From Boswellia sacra (lineage: Eukaryota > Streptophyta > Magnoliopsida > Sapindales > Burseraceae): a stretch of 64,000 bases of DNA. The position numbers and the translations under genes are program-made. Below are positions 26,252 through 38,442 of the stretch, piece after piece. The notes beneath the pieces are model-generated. The model saw only the letters and a program-made list of their open reading frames with translations. It had not been told where the DNA came from and did not search any database. Position 1 is the stretch's first letter, and the number at the start of each line of letters is the position of its first letter. The stretch is taken from assembly GCA_013180625.2 (NCBI GenBank), contig SNVD02004565.1:1240001-1304000 (forward strand), given 5' to 3'.

Positions 26252-26611
26252 ATGGAGGCTTCTGATTTGAATGTTCTTTCTAATTGCAATTTGCCATCTG
26301 TAGTGGTATTCCTTTTGAACGCCTGGCTAGCCAGAAAACTGTTTGTGGTGTTCTGTATACAGTGACATTGAGAAAATGGCCTGGCCCAGAAGTTATTCTC
26401 CGTGGTGCGGCTTATGCAATTCTTGTGCGCCACTCTTTTGGCAGCCCTGCACTCATCGGCTGAGTTTATCATCGAGTCAAATGGTTATAGTTTCATGCTT
26501 TGATAGTTGAAGGTCACTGAGAGGTCTGAATGGAAGATACTGCGTGAAAAAATTGTGAGTTTGGCAGCCTTAAATGATGATAATACTGCCGAATATGAAG
26601 GATATTCATAA
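26252..26611 (+). pseudogene. Decayed coding fragment of unknown family
   Basis: An ATG at 26252 opens a frame reading MEASDLNVLSN; near 26309 the reading frame must shift by one base to continue as IPFERLASQKT, VCGVLYTVTLRKWPGPEV and ILRGAAYAILVRHSFGS, ending at TGA 26461-26463. After a 50-bp gap, a third piece (VTERSEWKILREKI, then VSLAALNDDNTAEYEGYS) runs to TAA at 26609. The composition (few low-complexity residues, a WPGPE motif, amphipathic text) is far more protein-like than the surrounding frames. I do not recognise the family. Either this is the broken 5' part of a gene copy, or the frame changes reflect a short intron or sequencing error. No later exons were found; transposon-like DNA follows at once. 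Confidence 0.5.
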
Positions 26612-28684
26612 TGTTATTGTCACCCTAAACATGACCACTGGTAGGGGTTAGGGTTGGCACCGGAGCGGGGCAAGGTGGAGGAGGCAGGTATCCATCTCTA
26701 TCCTGTTGTATTTTTTCGTGTCTCGTCTTGCCCCGACCCTTGTTCCATTGGCCCAAAATAGGGCGGGATGAGACAAAATTTTAAAGAGAAAACCCGGATC
26801 CATCCGTCCCGCCTAATTTAAATTTTATTAAATTATTTTATTTAAAATATAAATATATTTATAGTTATTATTTAAAAATTATAAAAAATTTATATTAAAT
26901 CTACTTCATTAAAAAAAATATATACATCTATAAATTTTTAAAATAACATAAATTAATTTATTCTTAATCTAAAACAAAATATATATACACATGATATATA
27001 TCCTCTAATATTTCTCAATAAATCTAATTATTCGACAATCATTAAAAGTAAAAAATTAATTTATATTAGATAAAAAAGTCTTTGTATAAATATTTATTTA
27101 TATTTGCATTGTATAAGTTAAATGATGAATGTATTTAAACTTAAAAGAACTAAAGTTAATTTATATTATATAAAAAAATCCATTACCTATAAAGTTTATA
27201 TAAGTTTTCATTTTTATTGACATTATGCAATCTAAATGGTAATTGTACAAGTTAGTTAAATCATTTAAAATAATAGTTACCATTAATTACCATTTGATTT
27301 TATTCGTAATAATGTTACATATTGTATTAAAAATAATGTTAAAAGTGTTATTGTTTATAAACTAGTTAATTGATAAATTTTTAAATAGTTGATAATACAA
27401 TTAAAATATTTTTTAATAATATATTAATTTTATTTTAATAATATAATAATAATAATATAATTGACGTGTATTAATTAATTAATTCGGGAAAATCAATTCA
27501 AACGGTGTTACATGTGCATCGTCATTATTGACGTTAACCGTTGGCACACTTTTTGTGAACATTTTTGGGCGCGCACTCCACTTATTACGTCACACCAGAT
27601 TTCCTCTTGGGTTGGGTTTCCCTGTCGTGGCCACCCACTCTATTAGTTTTACTATTAAGTAAAAAAATTTAATGTGGCTCGAGCCCTCGTCCTAGAAGTA
27701 GCCTTCACATTACCATAATGCCAAGCATTCACTTTAAGATGTTATTTACAAAATATTTTATTTATATTTGATTTATTCTTTAATTTGATATTGAAAAACA
27801 AAAAAAAAAAAAAACACCAAAACCATCCACGATCCACTCTCTCATCTCTTTCCCATACCTTTCTCTCTACTCAAAATCCACCACCCAGTAATGCCAACTC
27901 ATTTGAAAAAAAAAAAAAAAAACTATCCAAAAAGCTACCTAGCAACATCACCTCCATTGATTCACCACCACCTCTATTCATGCACCGCCAGTCCACCATT
28001 GCTTAAACATTAGAATAGCTTTCAAAATAACTTTTAAGATTTCCATGCCTAAACATTTTTAATCGTAAAAACCAATAGCAATGCAGCAGCAATTTTGTAG
28101 CAAACCGGAGCAACAACCTGGCAACACCCAACAACAGTAGACCGGGAGCAACACCCGACAATAAAAAAACTCGGAGCAACACCCAACATCAAATTTCAAA
28201 CTAAATAGAAAAAAATTAAACATTACTAAAAGTATATGAAAGATCAGGGAAAAACCATTGATCCAAAATTATAGTCCAACTCTTGACCAATATTGATTTG
28301 ATATCTATTTGAGAATTATCATATCTCGGGTTTCATAAATTTAATAAATGATTTGGAGAACCAAGAGATGAAGGGGAGAGGAAAGAAACCAAGAGAGAAG
28401 GGATTCAGTGATTGCTTTTTTTTTTTTTTTTCCCCCTCTAGTAAATCTAGCCATGTAATACCTCGATTTGACAAACTCCACCATTGGTGGCCTCTTGTAC
28501 AACTGATTCAACATCAACTTCCAGATCAGCCAAGGAGAAGAGCAATAATTAAATTTATGGGTTGTAGTGCAATAACAGAGGTTGCATAAGGAGAGGAGGA
28601 AAAAAGCATCCTAGACATGGGGGCTGTTATGATTGGAAATTAGTTAAATATGCAATTTCCTTCATTCACAATCAAATAATATAT
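26612..28684. other. AT-rich intergenic DNA with a degenerate G+C-rich repeat head
   Basis: At 26645-26830 there is gcggggcaagg, cttgccccgacc and gggcgggatgag text, like the G+C-rich ends of a widespread plant repeat class that reads ggcggggcgggg. It runs into an extremely AT-rich tail to about 27480 and has no recognised right end. 27780-28010 is simple C+A-rich and poly-A text. No gene is supported. Confidence 0.4.
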
Positions 28685-28801
28685 TTGGCTTGTTGGTAGA
28701 GTATAGATTATTGTTTTGAACTCTTGGTCCTGAGTTCAAATCCTATCTCTTGCAATTTTAGTTTAGTTCAAATCCTATCTCTTGCAATTTTAGTTTAGTT
28801 T
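28685..28801 (+). mobile_element. tRNA-like SINE head with a 32-bp tandem duplication
   Basis: 28685-28704 reads like a tRNA D-arm/box A (tggcttgttggtagagta) and 28731-28743 like box B (gagttcaaatcc), about 45 nt apart, as in tRNA genes and tRNA-derived SINEs. The acceptor stems do not pair and the anticodon arm is degenerate, so it is not a working tRNA. The 32-bp unit starting at box B (28733-28764) is repeated perfectly at 28765-28796, with a third partial copy starting agttt. Confidence 0.55.
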
Positions 28802-29491
28802 ACTTTATGCATTATATTTAAATGACCATTATAACACTTATATTTAACTTATTTACAAGTATTTAACCGTTAAACTAATGGAATGGGTGTCCATAATAAA
28901 TTTATGAAATCTAAAGATAGATGGTAATACAAAATAACAAATAATGAATATACATAAGATTAAGGCAAAAGCTAAGGAGGTTTGGTGTGATTAGCTCAAT
29001 TAATAATGGGTAAGATTATTATGTTAATAATTTTAATTTGTTTTTACTATTTTTAATTATAGCCTTTATGCTAAAATTTAACATAATTCAAAAGGTAAAA
29101 ACGGTGTTAACATATAATATTGAGTGAAAAATCAAATATCAGGTCTGCACGGTGAGAAGTTAAATGTTATCTTCCATTAATTATTTAGCTCTCGTGATTT
29201 TATGAAAGTGAAATATAAAATAGCATTTTACGTTCCTTAATTATCTTTTGACATCACATCGCTGATACTGTATTTTAATTGTAGTCTGAATGTACATGTA
29301 AAAGTGATAGAAAAATAATATAATAAAATATTTTTATTATTTTTTGTTGAAAATTGTATTAATATTATAAAAGATTTGAATATATACAAGGCATTTTTTT
29401 TGCGCCCTGAATTAATGCCTAATGAAAAGTCCGTACATGACTTTTCTATAACCTTCCTTTTGCGACTTTAGCGACGATGCATTAGTGCAGT
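28802..29491. other. Intergenic, possible second tRNA-like fragment
   Basis: Near 28990 gattagctcaattaataatg resembles a box A, but without box B. The rest of the stretch is AT-rich and I see nothing else in it. Confidence 0.3.
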
Positions 29492-29745
29492 CGATTTCAA
29501 AATTTTTATAAATTCAGTGTAAAAATTAAAAATTTTTATATAAAAATTATAAATATAAAAAAATTATAAATAAAAAATTATATAATTATTTTTAATTTTT
29601 ATAAATTAATATAAAAATTATAAATTATTATATAAAAATCATAAATATAAAAAATTATTTATTTATAATTTTTTTATATTTATAATTTTTATATAAAAAT
29701 TTAGAATTTTTACGTTAAATTTATAAAATATTTGAAAACGGTTAT
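29492..29745. mobile_element. Long-hairpin MITE
   Basis: A left arm (about 29495-29575) and a right arm (about 29650-29735) are near-perfect inverse complements; for example ttttatataaaaattataaa on the left is mirrored by tttataatttttatataaaa on the right. The outer portions pair less well (tttcaaaatttttataaatt against aatttataaaatatttgaaa). There is no ORF. The transcript would form one long hairpin. The superfamily is not set because no clear target-site duplication was found. Confidence 0.65.
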
Positions 29746-30480
29746 ATACTTCAACCGATTCCTTTTGCCCTTAAAGTTTCAATCACCATTGAAGTTAACA
29801 GAAAAAAGTGAATTTTGACGGAGGACTGTTGATGACAGTCATCAAATAGACCAAAATGTCCTTATCTTTTGAAAACTTAATAATAGAATATTCAAACCTA
29901 GGAAAAGTGTATTATAAAACAAATATACAAAATTCCTAATCTTTCATTTACTTCATTTAAAAACATTATTAATTTTTAAACAAAATTTTAAAAAATTGAA
30001 TATAAAACAAAAAAGAAATTGAATATTCATAACAAAAAGGAAATTGAATATAAAACGTACAATTTATATAATTTCTATTTCTCTTGATTTCAAAAACAAT
30101 TAATTCAAAAAAATTTATAAAACAAAAAAGAAATTAAATTCTACAAATATACAAAATTCCTAATATTTCATTAAAAAATACTAAATATTGGTAACAAATC
30201 GCCACCACCATCCACAAAGCCACGCCACCACCATCGCCCCCCTAAACTGAATTACACAATCACAACCACCGGAATATCAAACCAAAATCGCAAACCGCAC
30301 CACCCAAAACCGCAAACCACACCAGAGGCAGAAAACCACATTACTGAATCACCTTAAAGGAAACCCAGAAAACCTCCCCAAACAAACGCTACGAAGGCAG
30401 CTCCATTAATGGCAGATCCAAACCAGCTATTAACACAAATCTTGGAAACACCTAAAAACAAACACAGCCCACAAAACACG
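29746..30480. other. Intergenic DNA, nothing certain
   Basis: AT-rich up to 30180, then a C+A-rich segment (ccaccacc repeats) to 30350. On the minus strand the latter gives Gly/Val-rich text with stops. An ORF on the minus strand (30354-30584) has one hydrophobic segment but no recognised family; it is probably part of the degenerate material that follows. Confidence 0.35.
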
Positions 30481-30496
30481 AAGAACATCCAATGAA

Positions 30497-30655
30497 CAAG
30501 CTTCTTCCTTTCTCTAAAACCCAGCTCAAGAACCACAAAGCCCACCGTCGACTGCTTCATCTCCAATGACTCACCCGAACCCAAACTGCCCTTAATCTAA
30601 AAAAACGACCAAGCCTTTTCCTTTCTCTCAAACCTAACTCCAACGACTCACCTCT
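30497..30655. repeat. Direct duplication with divergence
   Basis: Two blocks of about 50-75 bp (30497-30575 and 30608-30655) share cttcctttctctaaaaccca/cttttcctttctctcaaacc and ccaatgactcaccc/ccaacgactcacct in the same order. They lie just downstream, in minus-strand terms, of the fasciclin-like fragment. Confidence 0.55.
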
Positions 30656-30669
30656 TAGGACAAAAAAAA

Positions 30670-30965
30670 AAAAAAAAACTCTCTAGCTCGTGGGTGTTAT
30701 TGGCGTTGTGGGGGAGGGATTAGAGGGAGTGGGGGGTGAGGGAGAGGGGAGAGAGGTGGAACTGGAGAAGGGTGAGGGAGGGTTGGCTGGAGGAAGCGAA
30801 GGCACCGTCCATGGGGGAGAAGATGGTAAGGGATGACAGAGAGTGGCGGAGAGATGATTTGGAGAGTGAGGAACATAGATAGGAAGCCGAAGTTTGAAAT
30901 GACATCAAAGGCACGGTAGAGAGTGGTAGAAGTGTTGTTAGAGGTGGAGAGAGAGGAGGATCAAT
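30670..30965 (-). pseudogene. Fasciclin-like arabinogalactan protein fragment, broken
   Basis: On the minus strand one frame reads AFDVISNFGFLSMFLTLQII; a one-base shift then gives SLTIFSPMDGAF and SSSQPSLTLLQFHLSPLSL before a stop at 30720-30722, after which the same frame goes on SLPHNANNTHEL. This order (a helix ending GFLSM-LTL, a TIF-P-D-AF box, then QPSLxLLQFHxSPL) fits the FAS1 domain of the plant FLA19/20/21-type cell-surface proteins. A frame shift, an in-frame stop and the lack of the rest of the domain indicate a pseudogene fragment. The family call rests on remembered motif pattern and should be treated as moderate. Confidence 0.45.
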
Positions 30966-31198
30966 AGTTCAACAAAAAAATTATCTTTTTTTAATTTAAA
31001 TTTAACTTTTAACCAAGTGGATAATTACTTGATGATGTGTCAATTGATAGAAATAAGATTACCGTTTTACCCTTTTTCAATTAACTTTTGTTAACTTTCC
31101 TGTTGTCATATAAACATGAGGGGGTAACATGGAGCTTTCGAAAACATGCGTATGAACTGTGAGTTGGGCCATAGTTCAGCGCAAATTTTTTTTCCCCA

Positions 31199-31206
31199 TA
31201 TATAAT
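31199..31206 (+). promoter_or_regulatory. COP1: Candidate TATA box of COP1
   Basis: TATATAAT lies 220 nt before the COP1 ATG. A start of transcription near 31230 would leave a leader of about 190 nt without any ATG; the two-codon ATG-GAT-TGA at 31226 falls right at the expected start. Confidence 0.4.
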
Positions 31207-31421
31207 AGTTTATTTGAAATATAATATGGATTGAACACGTTGGACGCAGCAAGATCCAGCGATCTCGCTGTTTCACACACACAAGCGCTCACGTGTGTGG
31301 ATTTCACCCTCACAAATCCAGCCCGACCAACGCCACACTTTTTCATTCCTCCTCATCTCTGCAACTCCAAGCGCCCAACCGCCCTGGGACTCAAACCAAC
31401 CACTCTAACGTCCCAAACAAT

Positions 31422-34400
31422 ATGGATGAAGTCTCTACGGAGCCGCTTGTACCAGCAATGAAGCTGGACCTGGAGCCCTCATCCACAGCCTCCGCAGCTC
31501 CGCCAGAGCCAGTTGCTAGCGAGGCGGCGGCGTTAGACGCGGCAGTATCGGAGCTGGACAAGGATATGCTCTGTCCGATTTGCATGCAGATAATCAAAGA
31601 CGCGTTTCTCACCGCCTGTGGCCACAGCTTCTGTTATATGTGTATCATTACTCACCTCCGTAACAAAAGCGATTGCCCTTGCTGTGGCCATTACCTCACT
31701 AACAATCAACTTTACCCTAATTTCCTGCTTGATAAGGTTCGTTACGTTCTCATTTGTCGTCTGGATTTTTCATAATTTTACGGTGACAGCATGGCAATCT
31801 CATAAAATAACATGAATTGGATTTGAGTAGCTTATCTATGTGAAGCTTCTGTCGTACCAAGTTCTTGAATGTACTTATTTTTCAAATTTGATAAGCTTGT
31901 CATGGTTTGGCTTGAGCATGATTTGTATTTTGAAATGATGTACTACTACACAATGCAGCTTATTGTTATACGATTTCTCTGTACCACATTTGTAGCTATT
32001 GAAGAAGGCTTCTGCTCGTCAAATATCGAAAACTGCAACACCTCTGGAACATTTTCGTCAGGCATTACAACAGGTAAAATTATTAATTTTGCTAACGTAA
32101 TTCGCTTGAACACATTCATGACTTGCTTAATTTGTAGGCTACTTTACTTGCAATGAGTTCCTATCACACTGTAAGAAAAAAAGAAAATTAGTATTTGATT
32201 TTCCACTTTGACAAATTGTTGAATTCAAATTTATTATTATTATTTTTTTAATTTTTTTCATTTATATGGCATCCTTTCTTGTTAGACAGGGTTGTGAGGT
32301 GTCAATTAAAGAGCTAGACAGCCTCATGTCGCTCCTTGCAGAGAAGAAGAGAAAAATGGAACAGGAAGAAGCTGAAAGAAATATGCAAATATTGCTGGAC
32401 TTCCTGCATTGCTTACGGAAGCAGAAAGTTGATGAACTGAATGAGGTTTGTTCCATTAAGTTTGTAAACAGCTATTTTTAGCTTAGTCTCACCTTTATCT
32501 TTAACCGCTTCCGACTCAATTCTGGGTGGAACCACAGGTCATGTCGGGCACTGATAGAATTCTGTAAGTCTGGTCACATATTGGTAGACTAATTTTGTTT
32601 AATTTATTTTCTAAAACCTTCTAGGTGCAAACTGATCTCCATTATGTTAAGGAGGACATAAATGCTGTTGAGAGACATAGGATAGAGTTGTACCGTGCTA
32701 GAGATAGATACTCTGTAAAATTGCGGATGCTTGGAGATGATTCTACTGCAAGAAAACCATGGCTTTCGTCAATGGACAAGAGCAGCAGCGTAGTCTCCAG
32801 TTCTCTGAATGCAAGAGGAGGGATATCTGCGGGGAATATTCAAAATAGGAAAGTGGATGGAAAGGCCCAAGTAAGCTCTTATGGACTCCAGAGAAAAGAT
32901 TCTCTGAATGGCTCAGACTCACAATGCTTTAATCAATCGGGTCTATCTGTTGTTAGAAAAAAGCGGGTCCATGCACAGGTATGTAATCCTCTAAGATTTC
33001 ATTTACGGCATTACTGGCATTAAAGCTTTTGTTGCATCTCATGTTGTATGATGTTGCGTGGTATCGGCTTTGGCCATCTCAATACGGCCTCATTGCAATT
33101 TGTTGTGGTCGATTGCGAGAATCTTTTGCACCTCTCCTTTAAGTCTTGTTGAAGAGTTCTTCCTTTACGCTAGTATTAGCTTCCTGTGTTTCTTGGTTCT
33201 CTGGGTGACTAGCTTTAGTACAAATAACCTGATAGATTCATAGCTTAACAACAGGAATATGCACAGGGTAGTAGTCTTACAAAGTTTCGTTTGTATAGAA
33301 GAACGCATGTGGTGACTCTTTCTGATGTGTACTATTTTAACTTTTATTAGAGTTGGCAAGATCAGTGTCTATGCTGCCTTGATGAGAATGTAGAAGTATG
33401 CTTAGTTGAAATCAGCATGCCGGAAACATACTTCCATTACATTATTTTCCTTGACTGGATTTGTTTTTTTTTTTTTTTTTCTTTTTCCCATCTCTGCTGC
33501 AGTTCAATGACCTGCAAGAGTGTTACCTGCAAAAGCGTCGTCAGTTGGCAAACCAACCACATATTAAGCAAGAAAGTGATAAAAATGTCATACAAAGAGA
33601 GGGTTACAATGCTGGTCTTGCCGATTTTCAATCTGTGCTAACTACCTTTACTCGTTACAGGTACAGTGATATAGATGCCAAATGTTTATGTCAACACTGG
33701 AAATATTTTTTAATGTTTTCCACAGTTTCATGTTTCTGCTTGCATGACATGTAGTTTATCTTCTTTATCTTCATCCTTGAAACAGTCGATTGAGGGTTAT
33801 TGCTGAACTTAGGCATGCGGATCTATTTCATGCAGCCAATATAGTATCAAGGTGAGCTAAAATTTTCTTTTGGCCTATTGTAGCCTCTTATTTTAAATAT
33901 CCGAATTATACTGTATGTTTTCCTACATTATGCCTAATTTCTTAAGAATGTAATACATCATCTACTGAATTTGTACTGGGGCACTAGTAATGAGAAAATG
34001 TGGAATTGTTAGCTTGTTGGTATTTGTCTTCTGTACACATAAGAAAACTTAGACTTGTGACAAACCTAAATTTTTCAGAAAAGAGATCTTTGCCTAGACA
34101 TCATTTAATCTTGGTTTGATGAGATTGTTTTATTGGACACCAAATTGGCATACCTGGTAGATGGGATGTGGTGGTGTTTACTTCGGAAAAACAAAAATTT
34201 TTATTGGATATAGGACCGGAGATAAGAGCAAAAGGTAAAAAACACCTTAAAGTTGTAATGAACCCATGTTAGTACTTTGTTAAGCTAAAAGATAATGCAG
34301 GGTTTTTATGGGCAATCTTAAGAAGTTATGGATTAAGCTGGATGGAGTTGAGTTCTATAATTGGAAACAACTGTCTGTTTATATGTGATTAATCAGACTT

Positions 34401-36973
34401 ACCACATCAAAAATATGTCTTGAGGATTAAAATCTATGGCTTGAACCGATGAAGGGGCTTTACCATATTTTTATACCTCGCATTGAGTATGTCTTTTCTA
34501 TGTTCATATTTGGCATGATATAATGAAACCTTGGGTTGCAATATTTTTCCGACAAATCAATCTATTTATATCTGTCGAGTTAATGTATCTTTATTCTCCC
34601 TTCGCTTTATTTTATGCATGTTATTTAGTTTTCTATATTAAACGGTCTTCTGAAGCTTGGGTAATTTATCATTTTTAATAACAGCATAGAATTTGATCGG
34701 GATGATCAGTTGTTTGCTACTGCTGGAGTTTCCCGGCGCATTAAGGTTTTTGACTTCTCTTCAGTAAGTTCTTGATCCTTTTACATTTGTTTTGTTCACA
34801 GAATTTTGTTCGAAAGTGACAAAAATGAAGATTAAGAGATATAGCAACCGAAATTCTATATCTACATGTTAGTGATTGCTATCTGAAAGAAGAAGCTGGG
34901 AGTTAGATTGTTATACAATGACATTATTCCTTCTTATGCATTGTTTTGCTCAAAGTAATATATGTCTGGATAGGAAATTTTCTTCCAATATCTTGAGCTG
35001 GTTAGTTAATCATTGCCAATTTGGTTGCTTTCCAGGTTGTGAATGATCCTGCAGAGGTACATTGCCCTGTTGTGGAGATGTCAACACGCTCTAAACTTAG
35101 TTGCTTGAGTTGGAACAAGTTTTCTAAAAACCGTATAGCTAGTAGTGATTATGAGGGAATAGTTACAGTTTGGGATGTAACAACACAGCAGGTAATTGAA
35201 TTATTAACTCCATAGTTGTGCCTTTATATCAGTTAATTTTAAGTTTACCTGATGTCTAAGTATAAAACCCTGAGCAGAGCGTGATGGAATATGAAGAGCA
35301 TGAAAAACGAGCCTGGAGTGTTGATTTCTCACGTACAGAACCCTCAATGCTTGTGTCTGGTAGCGATGATTGTAAGGTACTCTCATTTTTTTTTTGGTAT
35401 CTTGAACCAAGCATTCCTCGTTTTGCTGAGGAGATCCGTAAAATATTGTAGCATTTCACTATTTTAAGAAGATTAATCAAATGGGTTATCCACTTACTAT
35501 CTGAAAATTGTGCTTTTGGCTTCTCCATGTATTCTCAACTTGCATCAACTTAGGAATGGCACATGTTTTGCCTGTTTAAGTGCTTGTCTACAGTGATTTT
35601 TATGCCTTGGCAGAGACTTCAGTTTCTTTTTAGTAATTTTTTAGTTGGCTTGCAAGCCAATAAATCACTGTGAACCTCTATCATCATTATCAATGTTTAT
35701 TCTTTTTTTTTTTTTAATTTAAAACAAGAAATTATAGTTTAAGGATGGTTGAGCTAATGCCAATTATGTCTTGCATTCTGTTTATTTATTTTACATGTTA
35801 ATCAGGTCAAAGTTTGGTGCACCAAGCAGGAAGCCAGTGTTCTTAACATTGATATGAAAGCAAATATCTGTTGTGTCAAGTATAATCCTGGATCTAGCCA
35901 CTACATTGCGGTATGAGCCCTTTGTTCATTTATTCACAGATATGTATGCACCAACTTATTATTGTTTAATATATTGCTCGATTGAGGAGCTGATCTAGTT
36001 CACCATGCTTGCTAAAATTATGCTGTGCCTATACTTTTGGTTTCATGCGCCCAGCAGTGTATGTTTGCATACCTCTGTATACAGGCACATTTGTATGATT
36101 TGAAATCAAGGTTTTTTGGGATTCTTCTTTTTCTCTTCTTCTTTTCAATGGCAAAATACAGAAGTAATCTGAAGTGGGACCCCCTGGCCTTCTGCAGGTT
36201 GGTTCGGCAGACCATCATATCCACTACTACGATTTGAGAAACGTCAGCCAACCAATCCATGTTTTCACTGGGCACAAGAAAGCCGTTTCATATGTGAAAT
36301 TCTTGTCAAGTAATGAACTTGCTTCTGCTTCTACAGATAGCACACTACGGTTATGGGATGTGAAGGAGAATTTGCCTGTGAGTAGTACTATGCCTTAATG
36401 AAATATATCACTTAGATTATACCTTCTTTAACTAGTGGTCGGATAAACTAGCTTTTAGACTTGCATGCTTAATTGCTCATTTGAGGTTCTTGTGAATTAC
36501 GCTTTGGTATACACTTGGTGTACGACAATTCTCTATGCTTCTCACTTGACTGTGTTCAAAGAATATGACAAAACTAAGCTCACAAGCTCTTTCAAATGAT
36601 GTTTACAGGTTCGCACTTTTAGAGGCCATACAAATGAAAAGAACTTCGTCGGTCTCACAGTAAATAGTGAATACATTTCATGTGGTAGTGAAACAAATGA
36701 AGTATTTGTTTACCATAAGGTTAGAACATCCATGGCAGCCAAGCTTTACACATATAACTGATTTTCCTTGAAACTAACTTTAATAAGTGAATGCATTTGC
36801 AGGAGATAACCAAACCTGTGACGTTGCATAGATTTGGTTCACCTGATATGGATGATACTGATGAAGATGCCGGATCTTACTTCATCAGCGCTGTATGTTG
36901 GAAGAGTGACAGTCCTACTATGCTAACTGCTAACAGTCAAGGAACGATAAAAGTTCTGGTACTTGCGGCTTGA
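31422..36973 (+). CDS. COP1: COP1, RING/coiled-coil/WD40 E3 ubiquitin ligase
   Basis: Thirteen exons: 31422-31736, 31996-32073, 32290-32445, 32625-32978, 33503-33660, 33786-33851, 34685-34763, 35036-35191, 35278-35376, 35806-35910, 36198-36377, 36609-36719 and 36803-36973. They total 2028 nt, 675 aa, the same length as Arabidopsis COP1. The C3HC4 RING is complete (C51, C54, C66, H68, C71, C74, C85, C88). A coiled coil follows (about 120-215, rich in [12 protein letters not shown] heptads), then a bipartite nuclear signal (RKKR 294-297, KRR 312-314) and a C-terminal seven-bladed WD40 propeller (about 370-675, ending KVLVLAA). COP1 works with SPA proteins and CUL4-DDB1 in the nucleus to ubiquitinate light-response factors such as HY5, so repressing photomorphogenesis in darkness. 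The ATG at 31422 is the first in the transcript, and homologs start at the matching MDE/MEE. The first intron uses a weak donor (gttcgt). No damaging change was seen. Confidence 0.97.
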
Positions 36974-38229
36974 ATAACTTAGAGAAGTAAAGGGATTAAC
37001 TACAAAAACAGGCGAAATTATTTGAATTATTTGTTGCGTCAATATTGAATCATTTCCTTCCATGTAGATATCATTGAAACATTTGATTTAAAGCCCCTGC
37101 TCCTCTCGATATATAGAAAGCTGTCATAGGGTATGGTTCTGTAAATTCTACTCTTCTACAATTTGTATGTATTGAATACACGGGCTCTTGGTAAGTTGTA
37201 GCATTTAACAATATATTGATGTTGTACCTGACCTTACACTGTAATACAGACCAAAATTAATGCTGCTTGTAACATTCTTTTCAAACGTGATCCAACCTGT
37301 ATCGAGGTGGTTGCCAAATCAATCTGCAGCGAAAACTGCCTTTTATATTTCAGACTTTATGGATAGGACGATAATTAATGGCGACTGCCTCAACCTGCTT
37401 TGGTTTTTGAACGAATGTTGATACTTCAACGATGCCCAAGGCATTTTTTGTCGTCGCCACGTGAGAAACTACGCGAATTTCCATCTCTTCAAAGAAATAT
37501 AGTAAGGATATGTCGGCAATCGGCATGTCGTCTTGGCTCTGTGTTTCTAAGGAAGATTAACTCAGTTCACGGACTGCACTGGAAGTGGAGATTAACCCGT
37601 TTCCTTGTATGGTACTGGTTTGGTACGGTTATTCTTTTTGAAACAAGAAAAAACATCACTAACTAATCTTACAATAGCAAGAACAACTTAAAAATTTACT
37701 AACTAATTATCCCACGAGAGAACAACTTAAAAGTAATTAAGATGATGTTTAGAGATTGTATGGCATCGAGCTCTGCAATAATCTTTTCTTCTCAATTAGG
37801 GCATGAAAACGTATAAAAATGAGAATCCATAATCGATTTACAACTCCTCTCTGTTGTTATTATATCTGTTTCTACCGCTACTACAAAAGCTAGCTAGCCA
37901 GTGGTAAAATAAAAAGAGACAAACAGTTTTTATTTCACTGACGAAGAAGTAACATACATTCCACAGAAGACGAAACCCTGCTTGCTACCTGAATGCCAAC
38001 TGATCATACACAGAAACCAACTAGGGGAGATCTTTGGAAGGAAAAAAAAAAACTAATGTTACCGTTAATTTATTTCGAACTGCACACGCAGGAACCATAA
38101 TGAATATGATACAAGAATGGAATCTCAGCCATCACATATTTCCAGCAAATATTTACTTTAACAAGCTAAGTCAAGAACACGTAAAGATCTTCACCTATTA
38201 AACATTATAACATTAACGATATATAAAAG
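36974..38229. other. COP1 3' flank and convergent spacer
   Basis: This contains the COP1 3' UTR (probably to about 37250) and the 3' flank of the minus-strand TAS3-like gene. An 84-codon ATG frame at 37415-37666 has no recognised family and no coding-like feature, so it is not called. Confidence 0.5.
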
Positions 38230-38366
38230 AGAATCTTTATTTATGAAACAGGAGATGAGAAGAAGAAATGAAAAAGAAAGAATAATACATAAAACACTTC
38301 CATTGTTTTGAACCTTTCGAAGGTGGAAAAGAGCAGCCTTGACCAGCCGGAATATATCCGATATCT

Positions 38367-38387
38367 TTGGACTTGCAAGGTCAAGAA
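38367..38387 (-). ncRNA. tasiR-ARF-like 21-nt siRNA segment
   Basis: Its first 16 nt match the ARF3/ARF4 target core CTTGCAAGGTCAAGAA without a break; the position that is U in Arabidopsis tasiR-ARF is C here, which would turn a G:U pair into G:C. Counting from the predicted cut at 38452, phase 3 ends at 38390, so the in-register siRNA would start at 38389, two nt upstream of the standard tasiR-ARF start. Confidence 0.8.
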
Positions 38388-38442
38388 AACTCGAACGTCC
38401 TTCATAAGGTTCAAAGAAGGCGAAAAGAAATATAAGAAGAAT

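Noticed and set aside
31231..31461. Frame upstream of and overlapping the COP1 start
   Set aside because: It begins at TTG, not ATG, and the frame at 31293 begins at GTG; the first usable ATG is 31422, which matches homologs.
37415..37666. 84-codon frame downstream of COP1
   Set aside because: Arg-rich, unrecognised and next to the COP1 3' UTR; no sign of an independent gene.
38367..38387. A fragment of an ARF3/ARF4 gene on the plus strand
   Set aside because: Only the siRNA-sized core matches; the flanks give no ARF protein text, and the miR390 site next to it points to TAS3.
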